64,000 bases of DNA from Edaphochlamys debaryana (lineage: Eukaryota; Chlorophyta; Chlorophyceae; Chlamydomonadales), in assembly GCA_016858145.1 (NCBI GenBank), contig JAEHOE010000066.1, positions 248,001 to 312,000 on the forward strand. Reading direction: 5' to 3'. Below are positions 1 through 11,180 of this stretch, piece by piece. The notes beneath the pieces were generated by a model. That model did no database searches. It had not been told where the DNA came from and saw only the letters and a list, made by a program, of their open reading frames with translations. The position numbers were made by a program, and so were the translations under genes. Position 1 is the first letter of the stretch; every line of letters begins with the position of its first letter.

Positions 1-99
1 GGCGCATGCTGTCCGTGCTAAGCACACGGTCCGTGGTGGCAGTGCCTATTGCCTGAACCTCCCTCGCCCTCCCTGTCCCTTGCAATTCTCCTTCGCCAG

Positions 100-873
100 G
101 ACGGCCTGTGCCCTGTGCACCAGGCAGCCAAGGGGGGCAGTGCGGAGGTGGCCAGGGTTCTGCTGGCTGCGGGGGCAGACACGGGCGCGGCGGGCGGGCA
201 GGTGAGCTGGGGCGGGGGGCGGAGGTGGACATAGAGGGTGGCGGTGGCGGCGCGGTGACGGAAGGCTGCGGCGAAAGTGAGCCCTGTGCAGGGCTTGCGA
301 ACGGGATGTGACGGGCTGGCTAGCGTGCTGCGCACCCACTGATGTGCTGTTCGCGGCCCTGGTGACACCCCCGCACACACAAGCACGCCATCTCCCGTCC
401 CGCCACCCCAGGACAACTCGACTGCGCTCCATCTGGCCGCGGAGGCGGGGCACGTGGAGGTGATCTCTGAGCTGCTGGAGGCGGGGGCCAACTTCGAGCA
501 GCCCAAGACGGTGGGGCGGGACGTGGTGTGAGGGCCGGCAAAGCGGGCGGGGCCGCACGGAGACACACGAGGCATCGACCCTAGGGCCCAAAGCACTCTC
601 GTCAAGCGTTGGAGCGCCGACTCTTCAGCCCCCCCTCAACTCCCTCTGCCACCCTCCTCCCCCTCACCCTCACCCTCTTCCTCCCCCTCCACTCTCCCGC
701 TCCCACAGGGCGGGCTCACGGCCCTGCACGTGGCGGCGCAGGCGGGCCAGGTGGGGTCGGTCAAGGCTCTGCTGGCGGCCGGTGCGGACCGCACCAACCC
801 CGCCGACGACGGCCGCACTGCCCTGGACCTGGCCAAGCCGGACTCGGGTGTGGCGGAGGCGCTGCAGGGCTGA
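100..873 (+). CDS. Ankyrin-repeat protein, 3' part (gene starts before window)
   Basis: Three exons can be read: 100-201, 412-510 and 709-873. Each is a whole number of codons (34, 33 and 55 including the stop), with cag acceptors and gtgag/gtggg donors. Each encodes one ankyrin repeat with the usual landmarks: CPVHQAAKGG..LLAAGAD, TALHLAAEAGH..LLEAGA and TALHVAAQAGQ..LLAAGAD. A last partial repeat, GRTALDLAK, precedes the stop at 871-873. Ankyrin repeats form a protein-binding solenoid; nothing visible tells the partner, and the part that could carry a catalytic or other domain is outside the window. One repeat per exon is a common layout for such genes. Confidence is high for the ankyrin nature and moderate for the exact splice sites. 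Confidence 0.85.
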
Positions 874-1010
874 GGCGCCGGGCTGAGGCGCCGAGGAGCC
901 CGGGTCACGTCCGCTACGGGGTCATGCGCTGCAGGGCTGAGCGCCGGGCTGAGGCGGCGCAGCTGAGGCTGAGGCGTGGCGGAGGCGCTGCAGGGCTGAG
1001 CCGGGGCGGG
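848..1010 (+). repeat. Imperfect direct repeats at the ankyrin gene 3' end
   Basis: The motif GCGCTGCAGGGCTGAG, which includes the last codons and the stop of the ankyrin gene, recurs downstream near 930 and 980, with GGCTGAGGCGC spacer copies between. It looks like local tandem duplication of the coding end into the 3' UTR. No function is evident. Confidence 0.55.
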
Positions 1011-1768
1011 GCAAGGGGTGCGGGGCCGCATAGTGCACTCCCAGACTGTCGCCACTGGGGCCCCGGTGCGCGCTCGGTGCGCGGCCGGGTGTGAGTGTGG
1101 GGATGCGTGCCACAATGTGTGGCTCGCGAGGGTGGGGACGTGCGACGGGGTACAAGCGGGGTTAGTTGGTTGGTTGAGCGAGGTTGTGGAGCCGGGGCCC
1201 TGATTGCTGATTCCCTGAGAATGAGGTTTGGGCAACTTGGAGCCCGTGGCTACGGCCGTGTAGGCGCAGCTGGCATGCAGGGTTCAAACAGTGGATTGGT
1301 GTGGGATGGATCGGGGTGATGAGAGAGCGCTGAGGGGATTTGGAGCAGCGGTGCACGGGCACGCTCGCCTGTGCAGGCACGTGATGTGCCGTGTGAACAT
1401 GCCGGTAGCCGGAGGTGGAGGACGGTCGGAGTTTGTGCGACCGTGACCATGCCTTGTGACTTGCGGGTGAACGAATGATCCCTGGAACGATGGTGTGACG
1501 GCTGTGTGCGGGGAGCCCGCGCGCAGCGGGGCTGGCGGCTGATGAGTGAGCGCTGCTAGTGAGGCTAGGGACTGGGCCTTGAGGGTCTAGGTCAATACGG
1601 TGACCAATCTAAGAGGCATGGAAGCCAGACTCTCTGGTGCTGGCCCACAGCTGACGTCAGCCCACAAATATCACATAGGAGAGCCACATCGCTCCTGGGG
1701 CGAATGCCCGACGATACATGGAGTCATGGACCTTTGCACTGAGGCCTACCGGTACTGAGCGTTGCTTC
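1011..1768. other. Intergenic or 3' UTR stretch, no gene seen
   Basis: About 760 bases between the ankyrin gene and the transposon. Open frames here are short and show no protein family features. The last bases (GCGTTGCTTC before the target site) are the host flank of the transposon insertion. Confidence 0.6.
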
Positions 1769-1776
1769 CCTTCAGC
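1769..1776 (+). repeat. Target-site duplication, left copy (CCTTCAGC)
   Basis: These eight bases are repeated exactly, in the same orientation, at 22602-22609, immediately outside the other tip of the transposon. Eight-base duplications are, to my knowledge, reported for Zisupton-type elements. Confidence 0.92.
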
Positions 1777-3000
1777 CAGGGTTGCATAATACGGCAGCTA
1801 GCCCCCGGGGGAGGTATAAATTGGACCGTAGCGTGGTTTGTTCGCAACAGGAAGAGGATGTAAAATATATCATGAATGGCGGTGTCTTCGCATGAGCCCC
1901 TTTGCAACACGCACAGGGGCGGCACGTGCTCCTCAGGGGGGCAGACGTGCGTAACAGCTCACGCAGTTGGCTTAGCAGGCGGGGACAGGGCGGCAGTGCG
2001 CGCACGCCGTGTGGGCAGGGCCAGACACAGGCAGGCAGGCAGCGGCGGGCGGGGGCAAACACAGGCACACACAGAAGCCAAAGCAAGGTGCAATCCAAAG
2101 GCGCACATACACGGCCCTACACGGCTGGAAAGCGGGGAAAGCGCCGTGGCCACCCAACAGTCCCCAACAGCAACCGCAAACAGTAAACGGCTTTCACAAT
2201 TGTAGACAAGAAAGGTAGTCAATTGCTTACGCAATAGCAGCAACTACAATGAGAAACACGCGTGAGCGGGGGCTCCGACGGGTCCCGCGGGGTTGGGGCC
2301 GGTGATCCGGTCCGGGGCGTGCGGAAGCGTCTCTCGCACGCCGGGAACCATAATATGGTCCCAAACGTGCGAAAGCCGCTTAACCCGCAAGACAGCCCGC
2401 TAAGCACCCAACAAGCCATCATGAATGCTCCCAGGTCGATACGGGGCTGCAATCAAGCGCAGCGGCGGTCGGCTGGTGTGCGCACTGCGCTGGGATGCGG
2501 TTTGACTTCTGCGGGCCTGCCGGGGCGCGAGCCCCTAGCCGACGACGCTGCTATGTGCACACGAGGGCGAAGGATAGTGCGGCTACAAGGGCGTCTGCAC
2601 CCCCGCGAGCAAGAATCATCGTGCTGCAGCGGTGCTCGACTCCTGGCAGCGCGCAAGGTGCAGCAAGCGCTGGCACCAGCAGCATGTAGAGTGCTAGCCT
2701 GGCAGCGACTCTAACGCGACAGCGTCGCTGCTATTGCGGTCAAACTGTCGTCTGGAGGACGCATCCCCCCGGACTTGGACAGCTTGCGCCCAGAACGGAG
2801 CAAGAGTGCATTGCCTATATGCGCTCAACACGCCAAACGTTTCTTGCACCAGTCGGCCAGCCCTTCGGTTGAGGCGCAGACCCGCCCATGCCCATGCACT
2901 CGAGTGTACCCGAACGCCGCTGCGTACCCACAGGTCCCACACCACATGCCCCCTGACAACTCAAGGCATATTACCGTAGGCTATACTGCACTTCCCAGCT
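1777..3000 (+). repeat. Left terminal inverted repeat
   Basis: The outermost 9 bases (CAGGGTTGC) match the other end perfectly. Bases 1786-1832 match only loosely. From 1833 (GTGGTTTGTTCG) to 3000 (CTCCCAGCT-like end) the sequence is nearly identical to the reverse complement of 21381-22538, with scattered substitutions and a few small indels. It contains no supported gene; open frames within it appear in mirror image in the other TIR. It ends 20 bases before the transposase start codon, so it probably carries the promoter of that gene. An imperfect palindrome around 2343-2362 (ACCATAATATGGT) is one possible protein-binding site. Confidence 0.9.
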
Positions 3001-3019
3001 CTTATGACAGAAGCCAACC

Positions 3020-6000
3020 ATGGCAGATAAGGCGAACTCACCTCCGCGACCACGCGCCCGTGGGCGTCCGAGGCTTCATTCTGCGTTTACCATCGACGCT
3101 AATGGAAACACAATCCTTGCGGAGATGGGGACCACCGGCGGGGTGCAGACAGCAGCGCCCGTAGGCGGAATACCATCCGGACCTCCCGGAGCGCCTACAT
3201 TGTCAGAAGCAGTAGCACAGGACATTACTGCGGCTGGAGAGGACACTCCTCCACCCCCTGGCGACGAGGAGTGGCGGAGCCCGGAGCCCGCAGTCAGCCC
3301 GGCACCTCGCGCTGTGGAGTGGCGCACCGCGTTCACGTGCTGTGCGCCTTGCGGGTGTCCGTCTTTCATGACCCCTGAGCTGGCGGCGTACGTTAACGCC
3401 TGCCAGACCATTTGCGGTGATGACTTGCCCGCTCCCGTGGCCACGACGGCAACGAAGACTGTATACTGCCTCCCCACTGCTAGACCAGTGCGGGAGTTCG
3501 TCTTCACCACCTTCAGGACCGTGCAGCTCGCGGATGGCCCGCATGTGCTCTCTTGGTGCACTTGCGAGAGCTCCTGTTCCTCGAAAGCACGGCTTTTTGA
3601 CCGCGATTCGCTGCCTGGGTGGCCTCGAGCTGCCGTGCTCGAAGAAGCAATGCACGCATGCGTGCACGCCCGGGCGCTCCAGGTGTGAACAATTGTTTGT
3701 GGCCTCACGGTTGGGTACTGGACTAATGGACTAATCTCACTGATTTTGGCTTCGCAGGTCTGGTGCGGCTGGCGCCGAAGGTCTTTCGAGGAGCTGCACC
3801 CGCCCGCGCGGGACTTCCAGGCCGGGCCTCCCCCACCACGGCACGAGCTGTCTTTCCCAGGGGCGGATGACCACATGCGCTGCGTATGGGTTGCTGGAGA
3901 TCCTCTCTCCACCGACGCAGCTGTTGTCTATCAGCGCAGCGGCATCTTCCGCTGTACGGCATGCTCCGCAGGCAAGGCGTGCCGACACGTACGTCAGCAT
4001 ACCGCCTGCGGGCTCGCAGGCCATGCCGGCGTGCCTATGGATGCTGCCGACGGCTCTCCAGATGATGACAGCATTGCTGAACTCGACAAACTTATCAGCA
4101 GCTTCTTGGACGAGGACGGGAAACTGAGAGTCACTGCCAAAAGCAGGGTGCGCTTGGGCCTACGGTTCGTGTCGGGGTGGGTCGGGCAGCCTCACCACCC
4201 TGCCGCGTCAAGCGCTTGCTCGGATTCTTACCCCTACCGCGCTTCGTCCACGCTACCTCCCCCAGGCACGCATTCTCGATGGGCTTGTGCATCGTGGTGT
4301 CCAGCGTGTTTACCCAGAGCACTCGTCGTTGTCCTGCGAGCTCCTCCCGCAACCAAAACCTGGCCAGGCCTGCGACAAGTGCAAGGCCCCTTGGGAAGGG
4401 GCATCGCGCCACCGCTCAAACTGCACCGTCTACGGCATGTCTTGGTTTCGTGAAGTGGAGGTTTCCCACCTGAGGTGCAAGACGCCCAACTGCACAGGAC
4501 GATTGCACTTCGACGGCGGCGAGATGGGGATACTCAACCTCAACGACACGGACCTGTTCAGCCATGAACTGCTTCAATGGTAAGCATGGAAGCCTCTAGC
4601 GACCCCTGGAGCCCACCCAGCCCTGGGCCCGTCGCCTGGGCCCGTCGCCTGGGCCCGTCGCCGGGACCCGAGCCCCCACGCCTCTCAATCTGAGTCCATT
4701 CAGTCCTTTGTTGCTGTGGCCCGCAGGTATAGCATCCAGCTCGCAACCACCCGAGTTCCGTTCTACTCACTCTGGGTGGCCGTGGTGAAGTCGTACGTGT
4801 CGCGTGGCCTGCTTGCGCCTGGGTCCCCAGAGGAGCTGTACTACGCCAACAAGCGCGCTGTGTAAGCCTGCTTCATTGTCCACTGACAATGTTGGGGCCT
4901 GTGCGCAGACTCAACCTTTTCTTTCGTCCCCACCGCTTTCGTCCCCACAGCTTCCAGGCTGCTTGGCTCAATTACATCGCCTTGCAGGACCTCGACTACA
5001 CGCCGGCCTTCACGTGCAGTTGCCCTGGCGGACAGTGTGATGCCGTGATTGCTGACGGCATCATGGTTGGGATGAAGAAGGAGAAGGTGGGTGCGTTCAA
5101 GCATGATCCGTTCATCGGGGGTTGGCCTAATGACAGCGTTTGACACGCAGAGCCACCTGGTGAAGCCGTGGGGGCCCAGCCCCAGCGAGGAAGCTCGGGC
5201 GGGCTCGTTGCACAGTGGCCGCTCTTTGCTTGCCGTCCCTGCTCTCCGATCAACACTCAAGAAGTTGTGCGAGTCGGAGTCTGTCAGGATCTCCACGGAT
5301 GAGTATGAGCGCTTCTGGATGGCACTGGACACGCAGGCTGGGCTCCGCCAGTACCTGGTGGGCAGGGTTGGAGGGCGATGGAGGGAGGGAGCGGCAGCTT
5401 AGCTAGGAGAGGAGGGCTCAGACATTGATTATCACTGTCTTACGAAGGCGAAGTCTTGGCCAACGGCTTCCGCCCCTTCCCCACCCTCACGCCCTTGTGC
5501 TGCAGTCCGACTTCAAGTCGACCACGGTGGACGGGGTATGCATCGACGCGCCAGCTGGTGTGCGACAGCTCTTGCGCGCCATTGCTTCTGAAAGCCCAGT
5601 GTGCGCTTTCATCCCATTCGCCGTCCACACGTGGCTTGAGCGAGCGTTGCAGCCAGAGCAGCCCTTACCTGGGCCAGCAGAGCTCCTTCAGCTGGCGGTG
5701 AGGATGTTGCCTGAATCTTTCCATCTCCCAGTGGTAAACCTGCTCCTAATGAGAGGCCCTTTCCCTCCATCCCCACAGAACGAAGCGCCTTTGCTGAGCA
5801 GCTTTGTGATGGAGGAGACTGCATGCCGCGGTAGCCGCGGCTCTGGCGGCTCGAGTGGCTTCTTGCACCCAAGAGCCATGGCCCTACTCAGCAAGTTGCT
5901 GGAGCTTGCTCGGGCCGCATATGACGCTGCCAACCCTGCCGCCTACGGCAAAGCTACAAAGGACAGGGCTGCGCGTGATGCGCAGGCCCACCAGGACCCT

Positions 6001-6700
6001 GCGCTGTCCGGTAGGATGAGTGAGGAGCAGGGGCACGGGGCGGCTTTGGCTGTCTACCTGGCACCTCCAATGAAACTGTCCTTCTCCTTGACCCCTCTTC
6101 ACAGACGCGGGGCCTGACCTGGAGTTGCTGGGCCCAGATGCGGAGTTTCTGCGCACTGGCTTCTTTTACCCCTCCATGCCAAGGGTGCGCAGGCTGGGGC
6201 GGTACCTGGCTGACTTTAAGAGCCAATCTACTGGCAGTGCTCGATGCACAAAGTATAAGTACGATGCTAAGAAGTTGACGCCTGGGCTCTTTGTGCTTCA
6301 CTGTTTGAAGTGTGGCGCGTGCCTGGGGTTTCACATGATGCGTTCGGCTGAGTCGCCCCAGGCGCTTTTTGAAGTTTTGTACACTCGGTTTCCACGTTGC
6401 CCAAAGATCATAGTGTACGACAATAACTGCCACGGTCACGCATACTTCCTCAACCGCCAGCCGCGTTGGGCACGTAGCTCGTTATTCCTCATAGATAAGC
6501 TGCATTTCGCGGGACACAGCGGTTGCTGCGGGGCATACAACATAGCGGCTTACCCGGAGCTGTCACAACTAAACTCACAACTTGCTGAGCAGCGAAACGC
6601 AAGGCTGGCTTTGCTCAAGTCCCATTGCGCATTCATGACTCAGCCCATGTTTTTGATATATGTGCGGTATTTTCTGTTTATGAGGGCTCTGCTTGATTGA
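3020..6700 (+). CDS. KDZ-family transposase (DDE superfamily), intact, 954 residues
   Basis: Nine exons join in frame: 3020-3682, 3758-4147, 4266-4579, 4727-4861, 4951-5086, 5151-5357, 5506-5697, 5779-6010 and 6105-6700 (2,865 nt). It should catalyse cut-and-paste transposition in the nucleus. N-terminal residues hold several Cys pairs; residues 287-298 form a SWIM-like zinc motif (CTAC..CRH). Exon 3 has the KDZ-type cysteine cluster (CDKC..C..RCKTPNC) followed by GILNLNDTDLFSHELL. The likely catalytic acids are D536 (VIADG), D862 (VYDNNCH) and E918 (AEQRNARL). Around them are CSCPGGQC, HCLKCGACLGFHMM and DKLHFAGHSGCCGAYN, as expected for KDZ enzymes. The start directly follows the TIR. The intron 5698-5778 is 81 nt without stops, so it could be retained. 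The last 22 codons are duplicated twice downstream. Confidence 0.9.
4622..4676 (+). repeat. Short tandem repeat in transposase intron 3
   Basis: Three copies of the unit TGGGCCCGTCGCC lie between the splice donor at 4580 and the acceptor at 4726. It is non-coding. Confidence 0.6.
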
Positions 6701-7553
6701 TTATTGAGTGAGCATCCGGGTTAACACTCACGCGCTGGACCCCCTGCGCCGCTGCGGACCTGGCGGCGGCGACGGCCTGCGCTGGAGTGCGGAGCGCTGG
6801 ACCCCCTGTGCCGCTGAGGGCGTTGCGCTGGAGGCCCCTTCACCGCTGCGGACCTGGCGGCGGCGGCGGCCTGCGCCGGAGGGCGTTGCGCTGGAGGCCC
6901 CTTCACCGCTGCGGAGCTGGCGGCGGCGACGGCATGCGCTGGAGTGCGGAGCGCTGGACCCCCTGTGCCGCTGCGGACCTGGCGGCGGCGGCGGCCTGCG
7001 CTGGAGTGCGGAGCGCTGGACCCCCTGTGCCGCTGAGGGCGTTGCGCTGGAGGCCCCTTCACCGCTGCGGAGCTGGCGGTATCCGCCGGTCCACAGGGTT
7101 GGTTCAACCCTTCCTGCCGTCGGTGTTTCTCAACACCATCACCCCAGGCTTCGCTGACGCTTGCGGTATTGAGCCTTGCCCACACTCGCAGCAACGATGA
7201 AGCGGCTTCACCAGGATTGTGCTCCAGTGCAGGGCAGCGGAATGCGTTGGAGGCCACTTCTTCGTGCCCTGCCGCCGGGTGAGCTGTACAACGCACATGT
7301 GCCGATGTGGCGGCTGTAGGATGGACTAGAATAATGGGGTTTGGACTGCCTGTGCCGGTTGACCTGGAGCAAGGGGCGGTCAGCGCGTCCACCCGTATGG
7401 TGGAGGCAGGATAAGCTGCGGTAGAGCCCTGTGCCGGTGTGGCCACTGCAGGATGGACTGGGGGGTGGATCAGCATAGCTCTCGGCTCGGCTCCCGTTGT
7501 GGCGGCGGCAGGCTGGGCTGCGGTTGTGGGGCGGCGGACTTTGAGGCGGCTCT

Positions 7554-7627
7554 GCCACACGCCTCCAGCCTATCCTGCCGCCTTCAATCCGGTTTGACGA
7601 CCGCAGGATAGGCTGGAGGCATGTGGC
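7554..7627. repeat. Long inverted repeat (hairpin) in macro-repeat unit 1
   Basis: Arms 7554-7578 and 7603-7627 are inverted copies with one mismatch; the core CCTCCAGCCTATCCTGC pairs perfectly. The loop is 24 bases. Transcribed RNA or single-stranded DNA could fold here. Its role, for example as a 3' end signal or recombination hotspot, is unknown. Confidence 0.85.
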
Positions 7628-8872
7628 GGCAGAATACGGCTTGGGGGTGCACTGTCGACAGGCCCCTTTCGCAGGCACCGCAATGCCCCGTTTCGCCCGG
7701 CCTGCGTCCGGCAGCCACGGACCCGGCGATGGGCACAGCCACTGGAAGGAGCGGTGTGGGTCCCGGCAGCGATGTCACTGGCGGAGGCGTTGGCGAGGAG
7801 AGGTGACGCACTGCTGGAGCCCCCTGTGCCGCTGCGGACCTTCATGACTCAGCCCATGTTTTTGATATATGTGCGGTATTTTTTGTTTATGAGGGCTCTG
7901 CTTGATTGATTGTTGAGTGAGCATCCGGGTTAACACTCACGCGCTGGACCCCCTGTGCCGCTGGGGACCTGCCGTCGGCGGCGGCATGCGCCGGAGCGCG
8001 GAGCGCTGGACCCCCCTGCGCCGCTGGGGACCTGCCGTCGGCGGCGGCATGCGCTGGAGGGCGTTGCGCTGGAGGCCCCTTCACCGCTGCGGACCTGCCG
8101 TCGGCGGCGGCATGCGCCGGAGTGCGGAGCACTGGACCCCCCTGCGCCGCTGCGGACCTGGCGGCGGCGACGGCATGCGCTGGAGTGCGGAGCGCTGGAC
8201 CCCCTGCGCCGCTGCGGACCTGGCGGCGGCGACGGCCTGCGCTGGAGTGCGGAGCGCTGGACCCCCTGTGCCGCTGAGGGCGTTGCGCTGGAGGCCCCTT
8301 CACCGCTGCGGAGTTGGCGGTATCCGCCGGTCCACAGGGTTGGTTCAACCCTTCCTGCCGTCGGTGTTTCTCAACACCATCACCCCAGGCTTCGCTGACG
8401 CTTGCGGTATTGAGCCTTGCCCACACTCGCAGCAACGATGAAGCGGCTTCACCAGGATTGTGCTCCAGTGCAGGGCAGCGGAATGCGTTGGAGGCCACTT
8501 CTTCGTGCCCTGCCGCCGGGTGAGCTGTACAACGCACATGTGCCGATGTGGTGGCTGTAGGATGGACTAGAATAATGGGGTTTGGACTGCCTGTGCTGGT
8601 CTGGCGGCGACCGCATGCCTTCGAACAGAAGACCCATGCACCCCACCCCATGTTGCTGTCCCGTCGTCGGCAGCAGGTTGACCTGGAGCAAGGGGCGGTC
8701 AGCGCGTCCACCCGTATGGTGGAGGCAGGATAAGCTGCGGTAGAGCCCTGTGCCGGTGTGGCCACTGCAGGATGGACTGGGGGGTGGATCAGCATAGCTC
8801 TCGGCTCGGCTCCCGTTGTGGCGGCGGCAGGCTGGGCTGCGGTTGTGGGGCGGCGGACTTTGAGGCGGCTTT

Positions 8873-8946
8873 GCCACACGCCTCCAGCCTATCCTGCCGC
8901 CTTCAATCCGGTTTGACGACCGCAGGATAGGCTGGAGGCATGTGGC
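8873..8946. repeat. Long inverted repeat (hairpin) in macro-repeat unit 2
   Basis: This is the second copy of the hairpin described at 7554-7627, with arms 8873-8897 and 8922-8946 and both the core and the loop kept. The third macro-repeat unit lacks it. Confidence 0.85.
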
Positions 8947-9261
8947 GGCAGAATACGGCTAGGGAGTGCACTGTCGACAGGCCCCTTTCGCAGGCACCGC
9001 AATGCCCCGTTTCGCCCGGCCTGCGTCCGGCAGCCATGGACCCGGCGATGGGCACAGCCACTGGAAGGAGCGGTGTGGGTCCCGGCAGCGATGTCACTGG
9101 CGGAGGCGTTGGCGAGGAGAGGTGACGCACTGCTGGAGCCCCCTGTGCCGCTGCGGACCTTCATGACTCAGCCCATGTTTTTGATATATGTGCGGTATTT
9201 TTTGTTTATGAGGGCTCTGCTTGATTGATTGTTGAGTGAGCATCCGGGTTAACACTCACGC

Positions 9262-11180
9262 GCTGGACCCCCTGTGCCGCTGGGGACCTGCCGTCGGCGG
9301 CGGCATGCGCCGGAGCGCGGAGCGCTGGACCCCCCTGCGCCGCTGGGGACCTGCCGTCGGCGGCGGCATGCGCTGGAGGGCGTTGCGCTGGAGGCCCCTT
9401 CACCGCTGCGGACCTGCCGTCGGCGGCGGCATGCGCCGGAGTGCGGAGCACTGGACCCCCCTGCGCCGCTGCGGACCTGGCGGCGGCGACGGCATGCGCT
9501 GGAGTGCGGAGCACTGGACCTCCCTGCGCCGCTGCGGACCTGCCGTCGGCGGCGGCATGCGCCGGAGTGCGGAGCACTGGACCCCCCTGCGCCGCTGCGG
9601 ACCTGGCGGCGGCGACGGCATGCGCTGGAGTGCGGAGCGCTGGACCCCCCTGCGCCGCTGCGGACCTGGCGGCGGCGACGGCATGCGCTGGAGTGCGGAG
9701 CACCGGACCCCCCTGTGCCGCTGCGGACCTGGCGGCGGCGGCATGCGCCGGAGTGCGGAGCACTGGACCCCCCTGCGCCGCTGCGGACCTGGCGGCGGCG
9801 ACGGCATGCGCTGGAGTGCGGAGCGCTGGACCCCCCTGCGCCGCTGCGGACCTGGCGGCGGCGACGGCATGCGCTGGAGTGCGGAGCACTGGACCCCCTG
9901 TGCCGCTGCGGACCTGGCGGCGGCGACAGCCTGCGCTGGAGTGCGGAGCACTGGACCTCCCTGCGCCGCTGCGGACCTGCCGTCGGCGGCGGCATGCGCC
10001 GGAGTGCGGAGCACTGGACCCCCCTGCGCCGCTGCGGACCTGCCGTCGGCGGCGGCATGCGCCGGAGTGCGGAGCACTGGACCCCCCTGCGCCGCTGCGG
10101 ACCTGGCGGCGGCGACGGCATGCGCTGGAGTGCGGAGCGCTGGACCCCCCTGCGCCGCTGCGGACCTGGCGGCGGCGACGGCATGCGCTGGAGTGCGGAG
10201 CACCGGACCCCCCTGTGCCGCTGCGGACCTGGCGGCGGCGGCATGCGCCGGAGTGCGGAGCACTGGACCCCCCTGCGCCGCTGCGGACCTGCCGTCGGCG
10301 GCGGCATGCGCCGGAGTGCGGAGCACTGGACCCCCCTGCGCCGCTGCGGACCTGGCGGCGGCGACGGCATGCGCTGGAGTGCGGAGCGCTGGACCCCCCT
10401 GCGCCGCTGCGGACCTGGCGGCGGCGACGGCATGCGCTGGAGTGCGGAGCACCGGACCCCCCTGTGCCGCTGCGGACCTGGCGGCGGCGGCATGCGCCGG
10501 AGTGCGGAGCACTGGACCCCCCTGCGCCGCTGCGGACCTGGCGGCGGCGACGGCATGCGCTGGAGTGCGGAGCGCTGGACCCCCCTGCGCCGCTGCGGAC
10601 CTGGCGGCGGCGACGGCATGCGCTGGAGTGCGGAGCGCTGGACCCCCTGTGCTGCTGCGGACCTGGCGGCGGCGACGGCATGCGCTGGAGTGCGGAGCAC
10701 TGGACCTCCCTGCGCCGCTGCGGACCTGGCGGCGGCGACGGCATGCGTTGGAGTGCGGAGCGCTGGACCCCCTGTGCCGCTGCGGACCTGGCGTAGGCGA
10801 CGGCATGCGCTGGAGTGCGGAGCACTGGACCTCCCTTCGCCGCTGCGGAGCTGGCGTAGGCGACGGCATGCGCTGGAGTGCGGAGCGCTGGACCCCCTGT
10901 GCCGCTGCGGACCTGGCGGCGGCGACAGCCTGCGCAGGAGTGCGGAGCACTGGACCTCCCTGCGCCGCTGCGGACCTGGCGGCGGCGACGGCATGCGCTG
11001 GAGTGCGGAGCACTGGACCTCCCTTCGCCGCTGCGGAGCTGGCGTAGGCGACGGCATGCGCCGGAGTGCGGAGCACTGGACCCCCCTGTGCCGCTGCGGA
11101 CCTGCCGTCGGCGGCGGCATGCGCCGGAGGGCGTTGCGCTGGAGGCCCCTTCACCGCTGCGGAGCTGGCGGTATCCGCCG
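9262..11180 (+). repeat. 63-bp minisatellite, expanded array
   Basis: The unit is close to 63 bases: GCTGCGGACC TGGCGGCGGC, then GACGGCATGC GCTGGAGTGC, then GGAGCGCTGG ACCCCCCTGC GCC. Variants lack one GAC or carry TGCCGTCGGC in place of TGGCGGCGGC. Smaller arrays of the same unit sit at about 6736-7078 and 7943-8315. Because 63 is a multiple of three and most variants change whole codons, several frames on both strands stay open for hundreds of codons. I do not regard those frames as genes. Confidence 0.92.

Noticed and set aside
1833..3000. Open frames of 60-150 codons inside the TIR
   Set aside because: They recur in mirror image in the other TIR, have no domain features, and lie where promoters are expected.
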